Assembly: GCF_051622035.1 (NCBI RefSeq)
Contig: NC_135361.1
Span: forward strand, 30,544,205 to 30,608,204
Source of the DNA: Arctopsyche grandis
Lineage: Eukaryota > Arthropoda > Insecta > Trichoptera > Hydropsychidae
Reading direction: 5' to 3'
Length of the DNA: 64,000 bases
In this document: positions 22,134 through 32,936 of the stretch, in pieces
How positions within the stretch are numbered: position 1 is the stretch's first letter
How the letters are laid out: every line of letters starts with the position of its first letter
Made by a program: the position numbers and the translations under genes
The notes under the pieces: generated by a model
The model's input: only the letters and a program-made list of their open reading frames with translations
The model's database searches: none
Told to the model about the DNA's origin: nothing

Positions 22134-24993
22134 CTATAAAAAGCTATTCAAATAGTATCAAAATTTGCGTTTAATACAGTTGATTAGTGTTGCCAGTACA
22201 GTAAAATAAAAACACATATTGATACACGTGTATATATTTACATAAGGGCAGACTGATGTGACTCAATGAATATTATTTTTTTTTCATTTTTAAACGTTGA
22301 TAAAAACATCAAAACACTTCATAGAACATACACATACATATACATATGTATAATCTTATCATTTTACTGTTTTAATTTTAAGAAATTTTTAAGCTAAATA
22401 TGTACAATGAGTTGGTTATAAAGAATGAAAAATCAAGATTGTGTTAAATGTTTCACTTATCATTTTATAATCTACGAGTTACGTATGAATAAAAATAAAT
22501 ACCTTCTGCTTTATTTGTCATCTATTCGATTACTTTCTCCTTTTTTCAAAAAATAAGATAATCGTGACATTTGTATGTATGTGTATTGTTTACATTTTTG
22601 ACAGTTATCACATGATGATAATCTGGATCCAATATTATAATCGATCATTAAATTTTGGCTTTTTTGTTAATCTTAAAACCTGATACGAATCTGATGATTA
22701 AATAAAAATATATAATACTTTACTTTGTCTTAATCGTTTCATTTTCATTGGGTCTTAATCTTGAATAGATAGATGATTATCTACATATATATTGATATGT
22801 ACATACTAAAATGATATCGGCTTTATAGAATAATGTTTTTAGCTGTTATAAATCGGATAAGTCTGACTTAATTTTTTTTACATTGAAATGTCGCTTGAAA
22901 AATTATTCAATTTATCAATTCGAAGAAACTTCGAGCGCATAAGATACTCACCTAATTTAAATAGAACGTCAGCGACATCACGTTCCTTCTATTGATGATT
23001 AATTGTGTAATGTATCGTATACGTCTTCGAATTCGTCTTTCAAAGAAGGAGAGGAAGGTGCAGTGTACTGTTTTCTTAAATTTATATTAAAAATTATTTC
23101 ATAATTGTCTTATTTGAATGATTTTCTCCAATACTGACTTGGCTTAGTGGAATGTCTTAAAAATTGGCTCCGTGTAAATGCAGTATAATTGACGATCATC
23201 TATCTGGCCGAACAGGTTTTAGTTCTATCACGTTTGAAGCTCCACCTCCACTTAAAAAAATTTGGAAGCGGCGTATTATAATTAAAATAAGAATAATTCT
23301 AAATAGTGAGAATAATTTCATTGGATTTTTTTCGTTCTACAGAATAATTAATTTTTATAAAATATTATATGCATACATATATTTATTTATGTATTTTATA
23401 TTTCTTGTCAAATTTACTGTCATTTCCTTTTATTAGTGATTCTATACTTTTTTTAAATATTTTCTTGCTTGTTAATGAGTGGAAATTTATTTTCGGAAAA
23501 TTTGCTGTAATAAATTATTTATGTAAGTATGCACAAAATATCAATGTTTTTAAGCAAATTTTTATTATATTTGTAAAAATAGCACCAAATAATTTATTTA
23601 TCATTTTCTCATGAACTAGTTTCTATATAAAACCAAGCTTTGAATACAAATGTCAAAGTAGATAAAAAAATATGAAAAGTATTCATTAACCCTTTGAGTG
23701 CGGTTCCACGACATAAGGTCCAATGCTACAAGATCCAACGACAAGGGCACCACGAAAGAAGATCCACCTGTTAGAATGCCCACCTGCTAAGTGATCCAGA
23801 CAATAAAAAGCCCAGATGATAAAACGTCCAACCGAAAATCGTCCAACCTGTTAAAGGTCCAGCTACAAAAAGTCCGAAAGCAAAATATAAAACATAGATA
23901 AAGTAATAATGTTTAATAAAACGCTCCATATTTACATAAATCGGATATCAAGTCAATTTGACTTGATATCGATTTTTTTCTAAGGGTGTTTAGAAAAAAT
24001 TGCCCGAGGGCGCCATTGGATGTAAGGCCGGCACTGACTATCTACATACGTCCAATATGTGTTCACATGTCTTGATTTAATTAATAATTAAATTCTTCGA
24101 TGACAGCCCTGAATATTCATCTAATTTGGTATATGTACCTACCTACATATATAGTAATAATAGTTATGATGCACAAATTCAATGCATACAATCATTTGTC
24201 AGCGTATGTTATGCTGTGTATATTAAATTTCATTATTAGACATAATGCTATCGATAATTAAGCTATTTGTCGCATAATAGTCGCAATTTCTCACGACCGT
24301 TACGAAAAAGATTTCCCTGTGTGTTCGCATTTGCATTTTCCTGGTTTGGCGGAGTCGACCCTGGCCGATCGCGTGATCTGTTCCATCATCAGAGACGCTC
24401 CTCCTCCAATTTGTCGTAGATTATTGACATTAAACGATGCTCGCATCGTCAAAGACATTCCAACATATGATAATAATTATCTATGAGAATTGTGTATTCG
24501 TTTTGAATCGCCATTGATTCGAAAAGTTTGAAAATATCATAGCGATTTTGGTTATATTGTCGATAGTTAAAATGCGATCTATCACGCTCGCTTGGACGAA
24601 CACAATCGCTAGGTACATGGTGCTAGTCGTTGTTGTCCTAATTGGTTTTGTGTAAATGTCGACAATAACAGTGCATAAGATCTGCCGTTGAATTAGATCG
24701 ACTGGGAGCAGCCATTTTATGAGAGCAAATCGCTCGGAACATTGCGGTCACGGACCGATGAATTTTGGCCATGGTTAAATTTGAATTTTAAATTGTTAAT
24801 GTACGGGGCAGGGGGAAGGACTGCCTTGTTTAAAAGTTTATACAAATTAATAACCAGAATACTTTTGAATTTTGAGGTTGTGTGGTAATGATTTTTCAAA
24901 TAGAGCGCTAAAATTTGACAAATGTGGCCGGAACACCAAGTTTAACGTCCATTGCTAATTCTAGTAATTTTACATATATTGCTGTATTAGAAT
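22134..24993. other. Long AT-rich stretch without a supported gene
   Basis: Open frames at 23164-23614 are AT-rich and lack recognisable domains. 23690-23890 holds an imperfect quasi-repeat (listed separately). 24290-24720 is somewhat less AT-rich, with ccgatcgcgtgatctg and similar, but gave no recognisable exon. Confidence 0.4.
23695..23890 (+). repeat. Quasi-periodic GTCCAA-type degenerate repeat
   Basis: The motif (A/G)TCCA(A/C) recurs at roughly 20-bp spacing with poly-A-like spacers (ggtccaatg, gatccaacg, gatccacc, gtgatccagac, cgtccaacc, cgtccaacc, ggtccagc, agtccgaaag). No unit is exact. It differs from its neighbours in composition and is too degenerate for an ordinary microsatellite. 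Confidence 0.5.
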
Positions 24994-25132
24994 TAAAGAG
25001 CGGACCCAGAGCGCACCGTTCATTGTTCATTGTTCAAGGTTCGCCGAACCTTTTTTTTTTGGACTCTAGCTTTGTAAATAGAGCTATACCGCCCCGATTC
25101 CTGGAAAAAGCACGGTCTCTATCCGCGCTCTA
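24994..25132. mobile_element. hAT-type MITE, 139 bp, with perfect 8-bp duplication
   Basis: Termini are TAAAGAGCGGACCCAGAG and CTCTATCCGCGCTCTA, which are imperfect inverted repeats. ATTAGAAT is duplicated at 24986-24993 and 25133-25140. An 8-bp duplication fits hAT or P superfamilies. There is no coding sequence. Confidence 0.75.
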
Positions 25133-25170
25133 ATTAGAATAGTATTGCTACCGATTTTGGGTATTATAAT

Positions 25171-25330
25171 TGTGGCGGCTCGCTATACGACATGGTCGAA
25201 TTTGGTCACCTTCCTGCGAGTGGGGACCAACTCGGCTGTGTTCAGAGTAGCTACCTCTCTCTGCCTTCAGCTATCATAAATAAAGCACGTGCATCAACAT
25301 GCCAGTCGTCTCATTCGTTCATCCCCCATA
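25171..25330 (+). mobile_element. Short solo LTR, family D (160 bp)
   Basis: It begins TGTGGCGGCTCGC and ends ATCCCCCATA. The 4-bp duplication TAAT lies at 25167-25170 and 25331-25334. AATAAA is near 25280, and a second copy is at 51248-51418. The very short LTR resembles TRIM/SMART-type non-autonomous elements. Confidence 0.75.
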
Positions 25331-25337
25331 TAATCAA

Positions 25338-25957
25338 CTAGTGTTGTGCCCGTTGATATTTCAACGGGTGGTTCCGGAAAAGGATTTGATACATAAATTA
25401 AAATAAAGTCGTCATCGGAATCAAATCGATATAATAATTCTCGATATTTCTAAAATTTATCTTATTGAAATCTCCATAGTTGTCGATGCACTTACCAGAT
25501 ACCCACATATGTACATTCCTTCCGTTTTTTTTATATAGATGTATGTATATTATTTTTAAAATCATCTAATCTGATTTAATATATAAAGACTAAAATTATC
25601 CGGCGTCGTTTGGGCGGTTGAAAGCTTCGAGAATATAAATTCAAAATAAAAATGGAAATAGTCAGTTATGTACTGTGGATGGTTATTCAAATATCGAATA
25701 TAATAATAGCCTAATGCGTGCCCACGTGCTGCGTGTGAATGTTCGTTTACATGCTCCGTCTCTCTTTCTCCCCTTGGAATCGTATATCGTGGAAAGAGAC
25801 GCGGCATATCACTTCGTTCACATGATTGGCCGACAAAAAAAAAGAATAAATTAAAAATACGATTTTTTTTTCAAAAAAATTAATTAAATTATTAATTCCG
25901 TTGATCCGAATTGCGATATTTTACCGAGTGCACAATTATGAGCACACAGGCCTCTAG
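25338..25957 (-). mobile_element. Helitron-like element, family B-related
   Basis: On the minus strand the 3' end is a perfect hairpin, CCCGTTGAAATATCAACGGG, then CACAACACTAG|T. The 5' limit is set tentatively at ctagaggcctgtgtgctc. No coding sequence was found; the 81-codon minus frame inside shows no known domain. Confidence 0.45.
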
Positions 25958-27128
25958 TTTAATATACATATGAGTAGATCTACATATTTTTAATTAGTGT
26001 TTCAATGTACATGCATATATATACAATTCATTTAGTTGATTTTAGAAACTAATTTATTCATTTTTCTTAATTATTTCGATTGTTTTTTAATATATATATT
26101 TTTTTGTTATCTGTTTTCTTTTTATGAATCTAGAGTTTAAAACAAAATAGTTTATAATGTAGCTCATTCTTATTTTATTTATATAAATCTTTCATTTAAC
26201 TAAATAATAATAATAAGAAATGCTTAAAAAGTAATTAACTAGCAATATAGTAATGTATTCAAATGATATATTCATGTCAATCGAATCATAGTTCAAACAA
26301 TCCTCAGTAGTTACTATTAATTTGTCAACATTTCTGTGTATCATTGAGATACTAGTTTGTGTACTTTGTATAATAAGCACATTTTGACAATTGTTTACAA
26401 ATTGAAATAGGAAAAATTCATACATACAACACATGTACTACTTACTTTAGCATGTCATTTGCTTTGATATTATAATTTAGCATTGCAAGAATAAGAACAT
26501 TGCTTAACTGTACAATTCATATGTTTACAAAAGACAAATATAGATGATTACATATAAAATTTCTATATCACATACGATTGACGACATCTCATAAACTAAG
26601 GTGCGGCGGATTAGTTCAATTGTTAATTTCCGCTCTGCGGGATAGGAATTGTAGCATACAAAAGATACCTATGTTTGATTTGTTTGTTACATTTCATTAA
26701 CAATGTCAAAAGTAATATGACTAAATCAATCGCATTATATTTTAGCGTTTTCAGTTCACCCCGACTGTAATAATAATATATTGATACAATAATTGTTGAA
26801 ATAGCGTTTGACATCTGGTCATTTTAGTTATTCCTATCTGGCATGTGATTTGTGTACATAATTACAATCAATGTAAACAGAGATATAATGAAAGACATGA
26901 AACGGCAACTGCATAATACTATAAACAATAAATTTGTATTATATACTCAATTTACGTTCAAAAGTTGTCTCCGAAATGATTTTTATATCAGTACAATATG
27001 CAGTATCAAAAAAATTGGCATAGCTTCGTTATAGTAATAATTAGTAGCAGTCAAATACCATTGAATTGTGAAAAATACAGATAATCATTGAATCATGCAT
27101 GGGATGTAGACCATAGTTTAAATAATAG
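25958..27128. other. AT-rich gap without recognised genes
   Basis: Short open frames at 26192-26434 and 26623-26814 have no recognisable domain or splice context. The first copy of the AATAATAG target duplication (27121-27128) marks the right boundary. Confidence 0.4.
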
Positions 27129-28049
27129 CAGGGGCGGCTCGTCTTTGAGGGCAACTGGGGCAATGTCCCATACATATTTATGCTAAAAAAGGAATTTGTT
27201 TTTATATTGTTTGACTCGTTAAGAGTCTACAAGAATGTATTTCTTTATTCCGCTTAACACTTGGTAAGCAGATCCGATTCGTAATTCAGTTTGGAGCAGT
27301 CGTTTATCTGGAGTGGTCCCGTGGTCGCCAGTTTCAGTTTACTTGTTTCTCTGGCCCTTGCGAATAGTACCAAGTCAAGGAAAGAAAAAGATCCGTATTT
27401 CCGTATACATAAGGTCGCTTTTAGTTGGCTGCGTAAAGGTCAACTTGGGGCAGAACACGCTATTGTCTATTCTCTCTATAAGTTTCGTAAACTACAAGAC
27501 ACCATCAAATTTTTTTAACTTTTCAACTATATTTTGCAAGGTATACTTAAATTGTCAGTAACACAATATGTAAATTCTTTCATTTTTATCATTAAATATT
27601 TTTTATTAATCATATTGTAGGCGGGGTACGATGTGTTGACCGTATCCCGGCCTAACGAAACACTGTTGTGTGGTTCAAAGATGGGGTCACCAATGTAGGC
27701 GGGGTAGCGATGTGTTGACAGCGCTGTTGGATGATCAGAAGGTTGCGTAGATCACGTCGGATTAGTACCAATGTAGGCGGGTTACATGTGTGTTGACCGT
27801 ATCCCGGCCTAACGAAACACTGTTGTGCTAGTTTTATAAAGTTTTATTGTTTGCCTATGGTTGTACAAAGGTATGGTATTTGTGGGCAAAAGTATGTCGT
27901 TCAGCGGTCTCTGGATATGGTAGAGTGTCGCTGGCTCAGCATTCAGCTATGTACGGAAGGTCTCTGGATACGGCAGTGTGTTGCTGGCTCGTCCGGCTGG
28001 TTGATCTTCCAAGTCCGCGTAGTGTAGTGGTGGCTGGTCAGGAGCTGTA

Positions 28050-28360
28050 TGTTGACTGGTCTGCTGCTGTGTGTCGACGCTTGCTGCTCTGGGTCGACTG
28101 GTCTGGTGCTGTGTGTCGACGCTTGCTGTTGTGGGTCGACTGGTCTGGTGCTGTGTGTCGACGCTTGCTGTTGTGGGTCGACTGGTCTGGTGCTGTGTGT
28201 CGACGCTTGCTGTTGTGGGTCGACTGGTCTGGTGCTGTGTGTCGACGCTTGCTGTTGTGGGTCGACTGGTCTGGTGCTGTGTGTCGACGCTTGCTGTTGT
28301 GGGTCGACTGGTCTGGTGCTGTGTGTCGACGCTTGCTGTTGTGGGTCGACTGGCGTTGTT
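28050..28360 (+). repeat. 42-bp minisatellite inside LTR family A
   Basis: About seven near-identical 42-bp units each carry gtcgactggtctggtgctg and gtgtcgacgcttgctgttg. Because 42 is divisible by 3 all frames stay open, giving repetitive peptides (such as a 14-residue VDWSGAVCRRLLLW unit). I do not regard these as genes. The 28845 copy of the family has only one unit-like segment at the same place (29200-29240). Confidence 0.9.
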
Positions 28361-28388
28361 TGGGTTGTACCTCCTTTTATAGTGTTTT

Positions 28389-28715
28389 TGGAATGCTTGG
28401 TGGAAGTGGTTATTGACGCGTACGAGAGGAATTTTGTTTTCGTCGAGGCGTCGAATTTTCTGGAATGCTTGATGGAAGTGGTTATTGACGCGTACGAGAG
28501 GAATTTTGTTTTCGTCGAGGCGTCGAATTTTCTGGAATGCTTGATGGAAGTGGTCGTACGAGCATTTAGTTTATTGATGCGTACGAAAGGAATTTTGTTT
28601 TCGTCGAGGCGTCGAATTTTCTGGAATGCTTGATGGAAGTGGTTATTGACGCGTACGAGAGGAATTTTGTTTTCGTCGAGGTGTCGAATTTTCTGGAATG
28701 CTTGATGGTGTTCCG
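28389..28715 (+). repeat. 72-bp tandem repeat inside LTR family A
   Basis: About four and a half units each contain ggaatgcttgatggaagtgg, gacgcgtacgagaggaattt and cgtcgaggcgtcgaattttc. One unit has a short insertion (cgtacgagcatttagtttat). Confidence 0.85.
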
Positions 28716-28844
28716 CTCGATGTATTTTGTTGTTGCGGAATATTCTCGAAGGTTTCGATGACGATGACGACGACGAGATTCCTACAATATTTTTGCTTTT
28801 TTAGAATACGTAATGAACGAATTCGATAATTTGTTTAAAAAACT

Positions 28845-29601
28845 TGTAGGCGGGGTACTGTGTGTTGACCGTATCCCAGCCTAACGAAACACTGTTGTGC
28901 TTGTTTTTATAACGTTTTATTGTTTGCCTATGGTTGTACAAAGGTATTATATTTGGGCAAAAGTATGTCGTTCAGCGGTCTCGGGATATGGTAGAGTGTC
29001 GCTGGCTCGGCATTCAGCTATGTTCAGAAGGTCTCTGGATGCGGCAGTGTGTTGCTGGCTCGTTGTTCGGCTATGTTCAGAAGGTCTCTGGATGCGGCAG
29101 TGTGTTGCTGGCTCGTCGTTCGGCTATGTTCGGAAGGTCTCTGGATGCGGCAGTGTGTTGCTGGCTCGTTGTTCGGTTATGTTCAGAAGGTCTCTGGTCT
29201 GCTGCTGTGTGTCGACGCTTGCTGCTGTGGGTCGACTGGCGTTGTTTGGGTTGTACCTCCTTTTATAGTGTTTCTGGAATCACCTGACCCATGGTGGTGG
29301 TTGTTGATGCGTAAGCGAGGAATGCGCTTTTGTCGATGGGGTGGACTTTTCTGGAACGATTGGCGCCGTTCCGCTCCATGTAGTTTAATGGCGGCGGCGT
29401 GTTTCGACCGTTTTGTTTCCGCTCGACTGGTAGGGGCGTTCCGCTTGAGTGTGAGGGGTGGAACTGTCTCGAAGGTTTTGGCAATTGATTCCAAGAAGTG
29501 CACGTGTTGTTTACGTGTGTGAGTTCTGCGCGGAATGTGGTTTGTTGTTGTGGAATATTCTCGAATGTTTCGATGACGATGACGATGACGAGATTCCTAC
29601 A
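28845..29601 (-). repeat. Downstream (3') LTR of the complete family A element
   Basis: This 757-bp LTR retains the 28896-29279 segment, which includes four tandem units of about 60 bp (ctggctcg, ttcggctatg, ttcagaaggtctctggatg). On the minus strand it follows the internal region and starts TGTAGGAATCTCGTC. Confidence 0.8.
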
Positions 29602-30499
29602 TGGCTCTCCGGTGAGCGTTAGCGATGTGTGAGATTTTGTGGGAATCTTGATGTGTTGGAGTCTGTTGACTCGATGGCGTCGTTGTTTGTCCGGTTGTGC
29701 TGGAGAAAGTTGTCTCGGCAGCGGGTCTTGCGTGAAGAACGTTGGTTGACGAAGTGCGTTGAGTGCTGGTCTTCGTTGGTTGTGCTGGAGTTAGTTGTCT
29801 CGACAGCGGATCTTTTGATGCGTACCAGTCCAAGTTATTCTTTTCTACCATGTTGCTTATTCTGTCTAGGCTACGTTGATAGTGAAGGTTGGTGGTCTGG
29901 ACGGTGTTGTTGTGCAGGCGTTTTGCTGGTTGTGCTGGAGTTAGTTGTCTCGACAGCGGCTGTGTTGTGTTGGAGCTAGTTGGCTCAGTGGCGATTTGTT
30001 TCGCCGGTTGTGCTGGAGTGGGTTGACTCAACAGCGGGTTGTGTTGGTAGCTGGTCCATATGTACTTTCACACCATGTTACTGTTGCGGTCGTTACAATG
30101 GTAGTGAAGGTTTGTGACGGTCTGGACGGTGCTGTTGTGCAGGCTGCGGCGTCCTGCATGGGCTCATCGAGGTGATGACTCATCGAAGGTGTGATGAGCG
30201 GTGCTGGCGGATCAACAGTAGTGGATCCATTTGGTTGTTGTCTCCGGGTTGCGTCTTGTTGTGGCGAAAGCTGCGGAGTTGTTTGACATGGTCACTAGTT
30301 GTGGGGACATGTAGCGGACTGCGTTTGAAGTCTGCGTTGAGGGCTGCGTTGTAGACTGCGTTGTAGGCTGCGGTTGCGTGAAGTCTGCGGTTGCATGAAG
30401 CTTGCGGTTGCGTGAAGCTTGTGGTTGCTCGAAGCTTGCGGTTGCGTGAAGGCTTCTGGCTGTTGCCTTGTCGTGGCGTTTGTTGGCTGCTTTGTAGGC

Positions 30500-30785
30500 T
30501 GCTATGTAGGCTGCGATGTGGGCTGCTTGTAGGCTGCGATGTGGGCTGCTATGTAGGCTGCGATGTGGGCTGCTATGTAGGCTGCGATGTGGGCTGCTAT
30601 GTAGGCTGCGCTGTGGGCTGCTATGTAGGCTGCGATGTGGGCTGCTATGTAGGCTGCGCTGTGGGCTGCTATGTAGGCTGCGATGTGGGCTGCTATGTAG
30701 GCTGCGCTGTGGGCTGCTATGTAGGCTGCGCTGTGGGCTGCTATGTAGGCTGCGCTGTGGGCTGCTATGTTGACTGCGCTGTTGA
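30500..30785 (+). repeat. 24-bp minisatellite in the LTR-element interior
   Basis: About eleven units of gctgctatgtaggctgcgatgtgg occur, with g(a/c)tgtggg variation. The minus frame reads as repeated serine/histidine/proline/glutamine octapeptides, the plus frames as cysteine/glycine-rich ones. With no start-to-stop context or domains, these are treated as repeat translations. Confidence 0.9.
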
Positions 30786-30869
30786 CTGCTGTCGTGGCGG
30801 CTGTTGGTTGTTGTGGGGGCTGCACTGTGGGCTGCCGTGTTGACTGCTGTGAAGGCTGCGTAGTTCAAA

Positions 30870-30882
30870 GATGGGGTCACCA
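30870..30882 (-). promoter_or_regulatory. Candidate primer-binding site of the LTR element
   Basis: One base inside the upstream LTR the minus strand reads TGGTGACCCCATC. A tRNA 3' end (CCA) would pair with TGG, as in reverse-transcribing elements. The same junction is preserved near 27681-27693. The tRNA was not identified. Confidence 0.55.
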
Positions 30883-30883
30883 A

Positions 30884-31271
30884 TGTAGGCGGGGTAGGTA
30901 TGTGTTGACCGTATCCCAGCCTAACGAAACACTGTTGTGCTTGTTTTCATCACCTGACCCATGGTGGTGGTTGTTGATGCGTAAGCGAGGAATGCGCTTT
31001 TGTCGATGGGGTGGACTTTTCTGGAACGATTGGCGCCGTTCCGCTCCATGTAGTTTAATGGCGGCGGCGTGTTTCGACCGTTTTGTTTCCGCTCGACTGG
31101 TAGGGGCGTTCCGCTTGAGTGTGAGGGGTGGAACTGTCTCGAAGGTTTTGGCGATTGATTCCAAGAAGTGCACGTGTTGTTTACGTGTGTGAGTTCTGCG
31201 CGGAATGTGGTTTGTTGTTGTGGAATATTCTCGAATGTTTCGATGACGATGACGATGACGAGATTCCTACA
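30884..31271 (-). repeat. Upstream (5') LTR of the complete family A element, internally deleted
   Basis: This LTR is 388 bp. It carries the same terminal blocks as 28845-29601 but joins cttgttttcat directly to cacctgaccc, losing about 370 bp. On the minus strand it precedes the primer-binding-site candidate. Confidence 0.8.
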
Positions 31272-31618
31272 AACTCATTATTTTTCCTTGTATAAAATGT
31301 TGCTAAAACTGTACCAAGCATTGATGTATAATACACTAGATGGGCCCAGACGTGTTATTTTGGTCGGAGATCTTGTCTTCACTAACTAAGGGGTGCGGGG
31401 GGTTTAACTACCGGGGAAGTTGGGTTTTTTTCCCTACGACGCAGCGGTACCTACCTACCTACTAAGAGAAACTGTGCATGCGCCAAAAGGGAGACAAGTA
31501 TAACACGTGAGGGCGGATCTAGTATATTCTAGATCTATGGTACCAAGTTCATTTAGATTCCTCGTGCCCCACCTGTTTTTAAAGCCACGAGCCGCCCCTG
31601 AATAATAGTACCCAGCAT

Positions 31619-32075
31619 CAGGTGCGTCATTTGAGGGCGCTGGGGTGGGCAGCCCCCCCCCTAGATTTGAACGGGACTATCCAAGTTGTATAATGTATTA
31701 TTATGAATAAAATGATATTTTAATAATAACGGTAAAGTTTTCAACATTTATTTATTTAATGCTAGTTTTATATTTTTTAGTTTAAAAAAAAACTTTCAAT
31801 GTATTTTCAGGAGATTATTTTGTACTTAATAAATATGCGTTTATACCCAAATCTCTTAAGATTTTGGTATCATAGATATATTTTTTAAAATTATTTTACT
31901 ATTAATTTTATTGATAAAAATATATAAATAAAAAAATTATTAAAAGAAATAGTTAAAATTCATGTATGGTACACTCATTTTTTTTTTAATATAATACACC
32001 CCCCCCCCCCTAGAAAGTCATTCCTTACTGATCAAAAATTGTGCCCCCCTGGGAAAAGCTGAAATGACGCCCCTG
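31619..32075. mobile_element. hAT-type MITE, 457 bp, with perfect 8-bp duplication
   Basis: Termini are CAGGTGCGTCATTTGAGGG and GCTGAAATGACGCCCCTG. CCCAGCAT is duplicated at 31611-31618 and 32076-32083. It contains a C-run near 31997. It begins eleven bases after the duplication of the large hAT element at 27129-31600. There is no coding sequence. Confidence 0.85.
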
Positions 32076-32083
32076 CCCAGCAT

Positions 32084-32391
32084 GGGGGGCAATAATTAAA
32101 AAATAATAAAAAATAAACCATAATAATATAATAAAAATAAAAAATAATAATAAAAATTAAAAATAATAATAAAAATTAATAAAATAATAAATTAATAAAA
32201 TAAAAAATTAAATAAATTAATAAAATTAATGGGGGCAATAATAAAAATTAAACCATAGAAAAAATCGTTGATGCTTACAAAATAGTAAAATAATGTTTTC
32301 CACTTAAAAAATTAGCTCTTAGTGATTTCTATACATTATTTTTTATGTTACTGACAACTTTGGCCACTCGATAACTGTACATATCTAAATA
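32084..32391. repeat. A-rich simple repeat (AATAATAAA-type)
   Basis: 32090-32250 is almost entirely AAT/AAAT-type simple sequence. No gene is visible between it and the SINE at 32392. Confidence 0.8.
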
Positions 32392-32842
32392 TTATTTATT
32401 TTATTTATTTATTTTATTGTCACAAATCAATACACACTCGCCATTACAGATTTGCTCCAATGCGACGGGTGTGCGTTAATGAAATACATGAACAATCAGA
32501 AATCAGAAATACAGTAATACATACATATACAATCAGAATATATAGAATATAACAATTAATCAGAAATAATATACATAGTGACATCTATGGATTTCAGATT
32601 ACTGTGTATAATTAATACAAATTATACACAGGCAGATTTTTGTGACAACAGGATTAGATTTAATACCAATTTTCAGGAACCGTTTCAGCAATGATCAGAT
32701 AAAATTGGCAAACTCTGATAGAGAAACGATCGATTTGGAGTCACAAAACCCCCAAATCTAACCAGCAGTGGCGAGGACACGAACCTATGACCTCAGTGAT
32801 GCTAAATATATACGCTATCACTAAGCCAAACTGCTGGCTAAT
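32392..32842 (-). mobile_element. tRNA-derived SINE, long-tailed subfamily, minus strand
   Basis: On the minus strand the head reads ttagccagcagtttggctta, with a B-box-like ggttcgtgtcc. The body and tail (gtcgcattggagcaaatctg) match 21017-21558. It ends about 55 bp upstream of a possible 5' untranslated exon of the LRR gene. Confidence 0.8.
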
Positions 32843-32936
32843 ATGATTCACATTATGAAACTCTTGATTTTTTTTTATTTGTAATGTATATTTTCAGATG
32901 GTTTTGCCATGAAAAGCTAGCACTAAATGCTTAAAG

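Larger units (their letters stand above)
27616..28786 (-). mobile_element. LTR family A copy with three stacked 3' LTR ends
   Basis: It is flanked by the duplication ATAT (27612-27615 and 28787-28790). On the minus strand it begins TGTAGGAATCTCGTC and ends CCCCGCCTACA at 27616. Two further LTR 3' ends occur inside, near 27694 and 27773. The inner junctions are followed by TTGGTGACCCCATC and TTGGTACTAATCC, which look like primer-binding-site DNA. The copy seems to be a recombined remnant of more than one element junction. Confidence 0.65.
28845..31271 (-). mobile_element. Complete non-autonomous LTR element, family A
   Basis: Two direct LTRs (28845-29601, 757 bp; 30884-31271, 388 bp) enclose 1282 bp. 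The duplication AACT lies at 28841-28844 and 31272-31275. Ends are TGTAGG/CCTACA; transcription is inferred on the minus strand. Over the final 321 bp shared by the LTRs (29281-29601 against 30951-31271) I see one difference (29483 a, 31153 g). The 388-bp LTR lacks the 28896-29279 segment of the other. The interior encodes no gag or pol, only tandem repeats. A primer-binding-site candidate lies next to the upstream LTR. Superfamily is unclear: a 4-bp duplication fits Gypsy or BEL/Pao. Confidence 0.8.
27129..31600. mobile_element. hAT-type element hosting two LTR insertions
   Basis: Termini are CAGGGGCGGCTCGTC and CACGAGCCGCCCCTG. The perfect 8-bp duplication AATAATAG is at 27121-27128 and 31601-31608. 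With the two LTR elements (27616-28786 and 28845-31271) and their duplications removed, about 870 bp of hAT body remain. It has no transposase, so it is a non-autonomous element that served as a landing pad. Confidence 0.8.

Noticed and set aside
28050-28360. Evenly spaced repeats as a CRISPR array
   Set aside because: Units are contiguous with no unique spacers, and the window is a eukaryotic nuclear sequence.
27847-28633. Cysteine/tryptophan-rich frames with 14-residue repeats
   Set aside because: The 42-bp repeat unit is a multiple of 3, which keeps frames open by default; the region lies inside an LTR.
30212-30883. Serine/histidine/glutamine-rich 223-codon frame as a possible gag-like protein
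   Set aside because: It begins at a TTG that overlaps the LTR junction and consists mostly of 24-bp repeat translation, without a gag zinc finger or protease motif.
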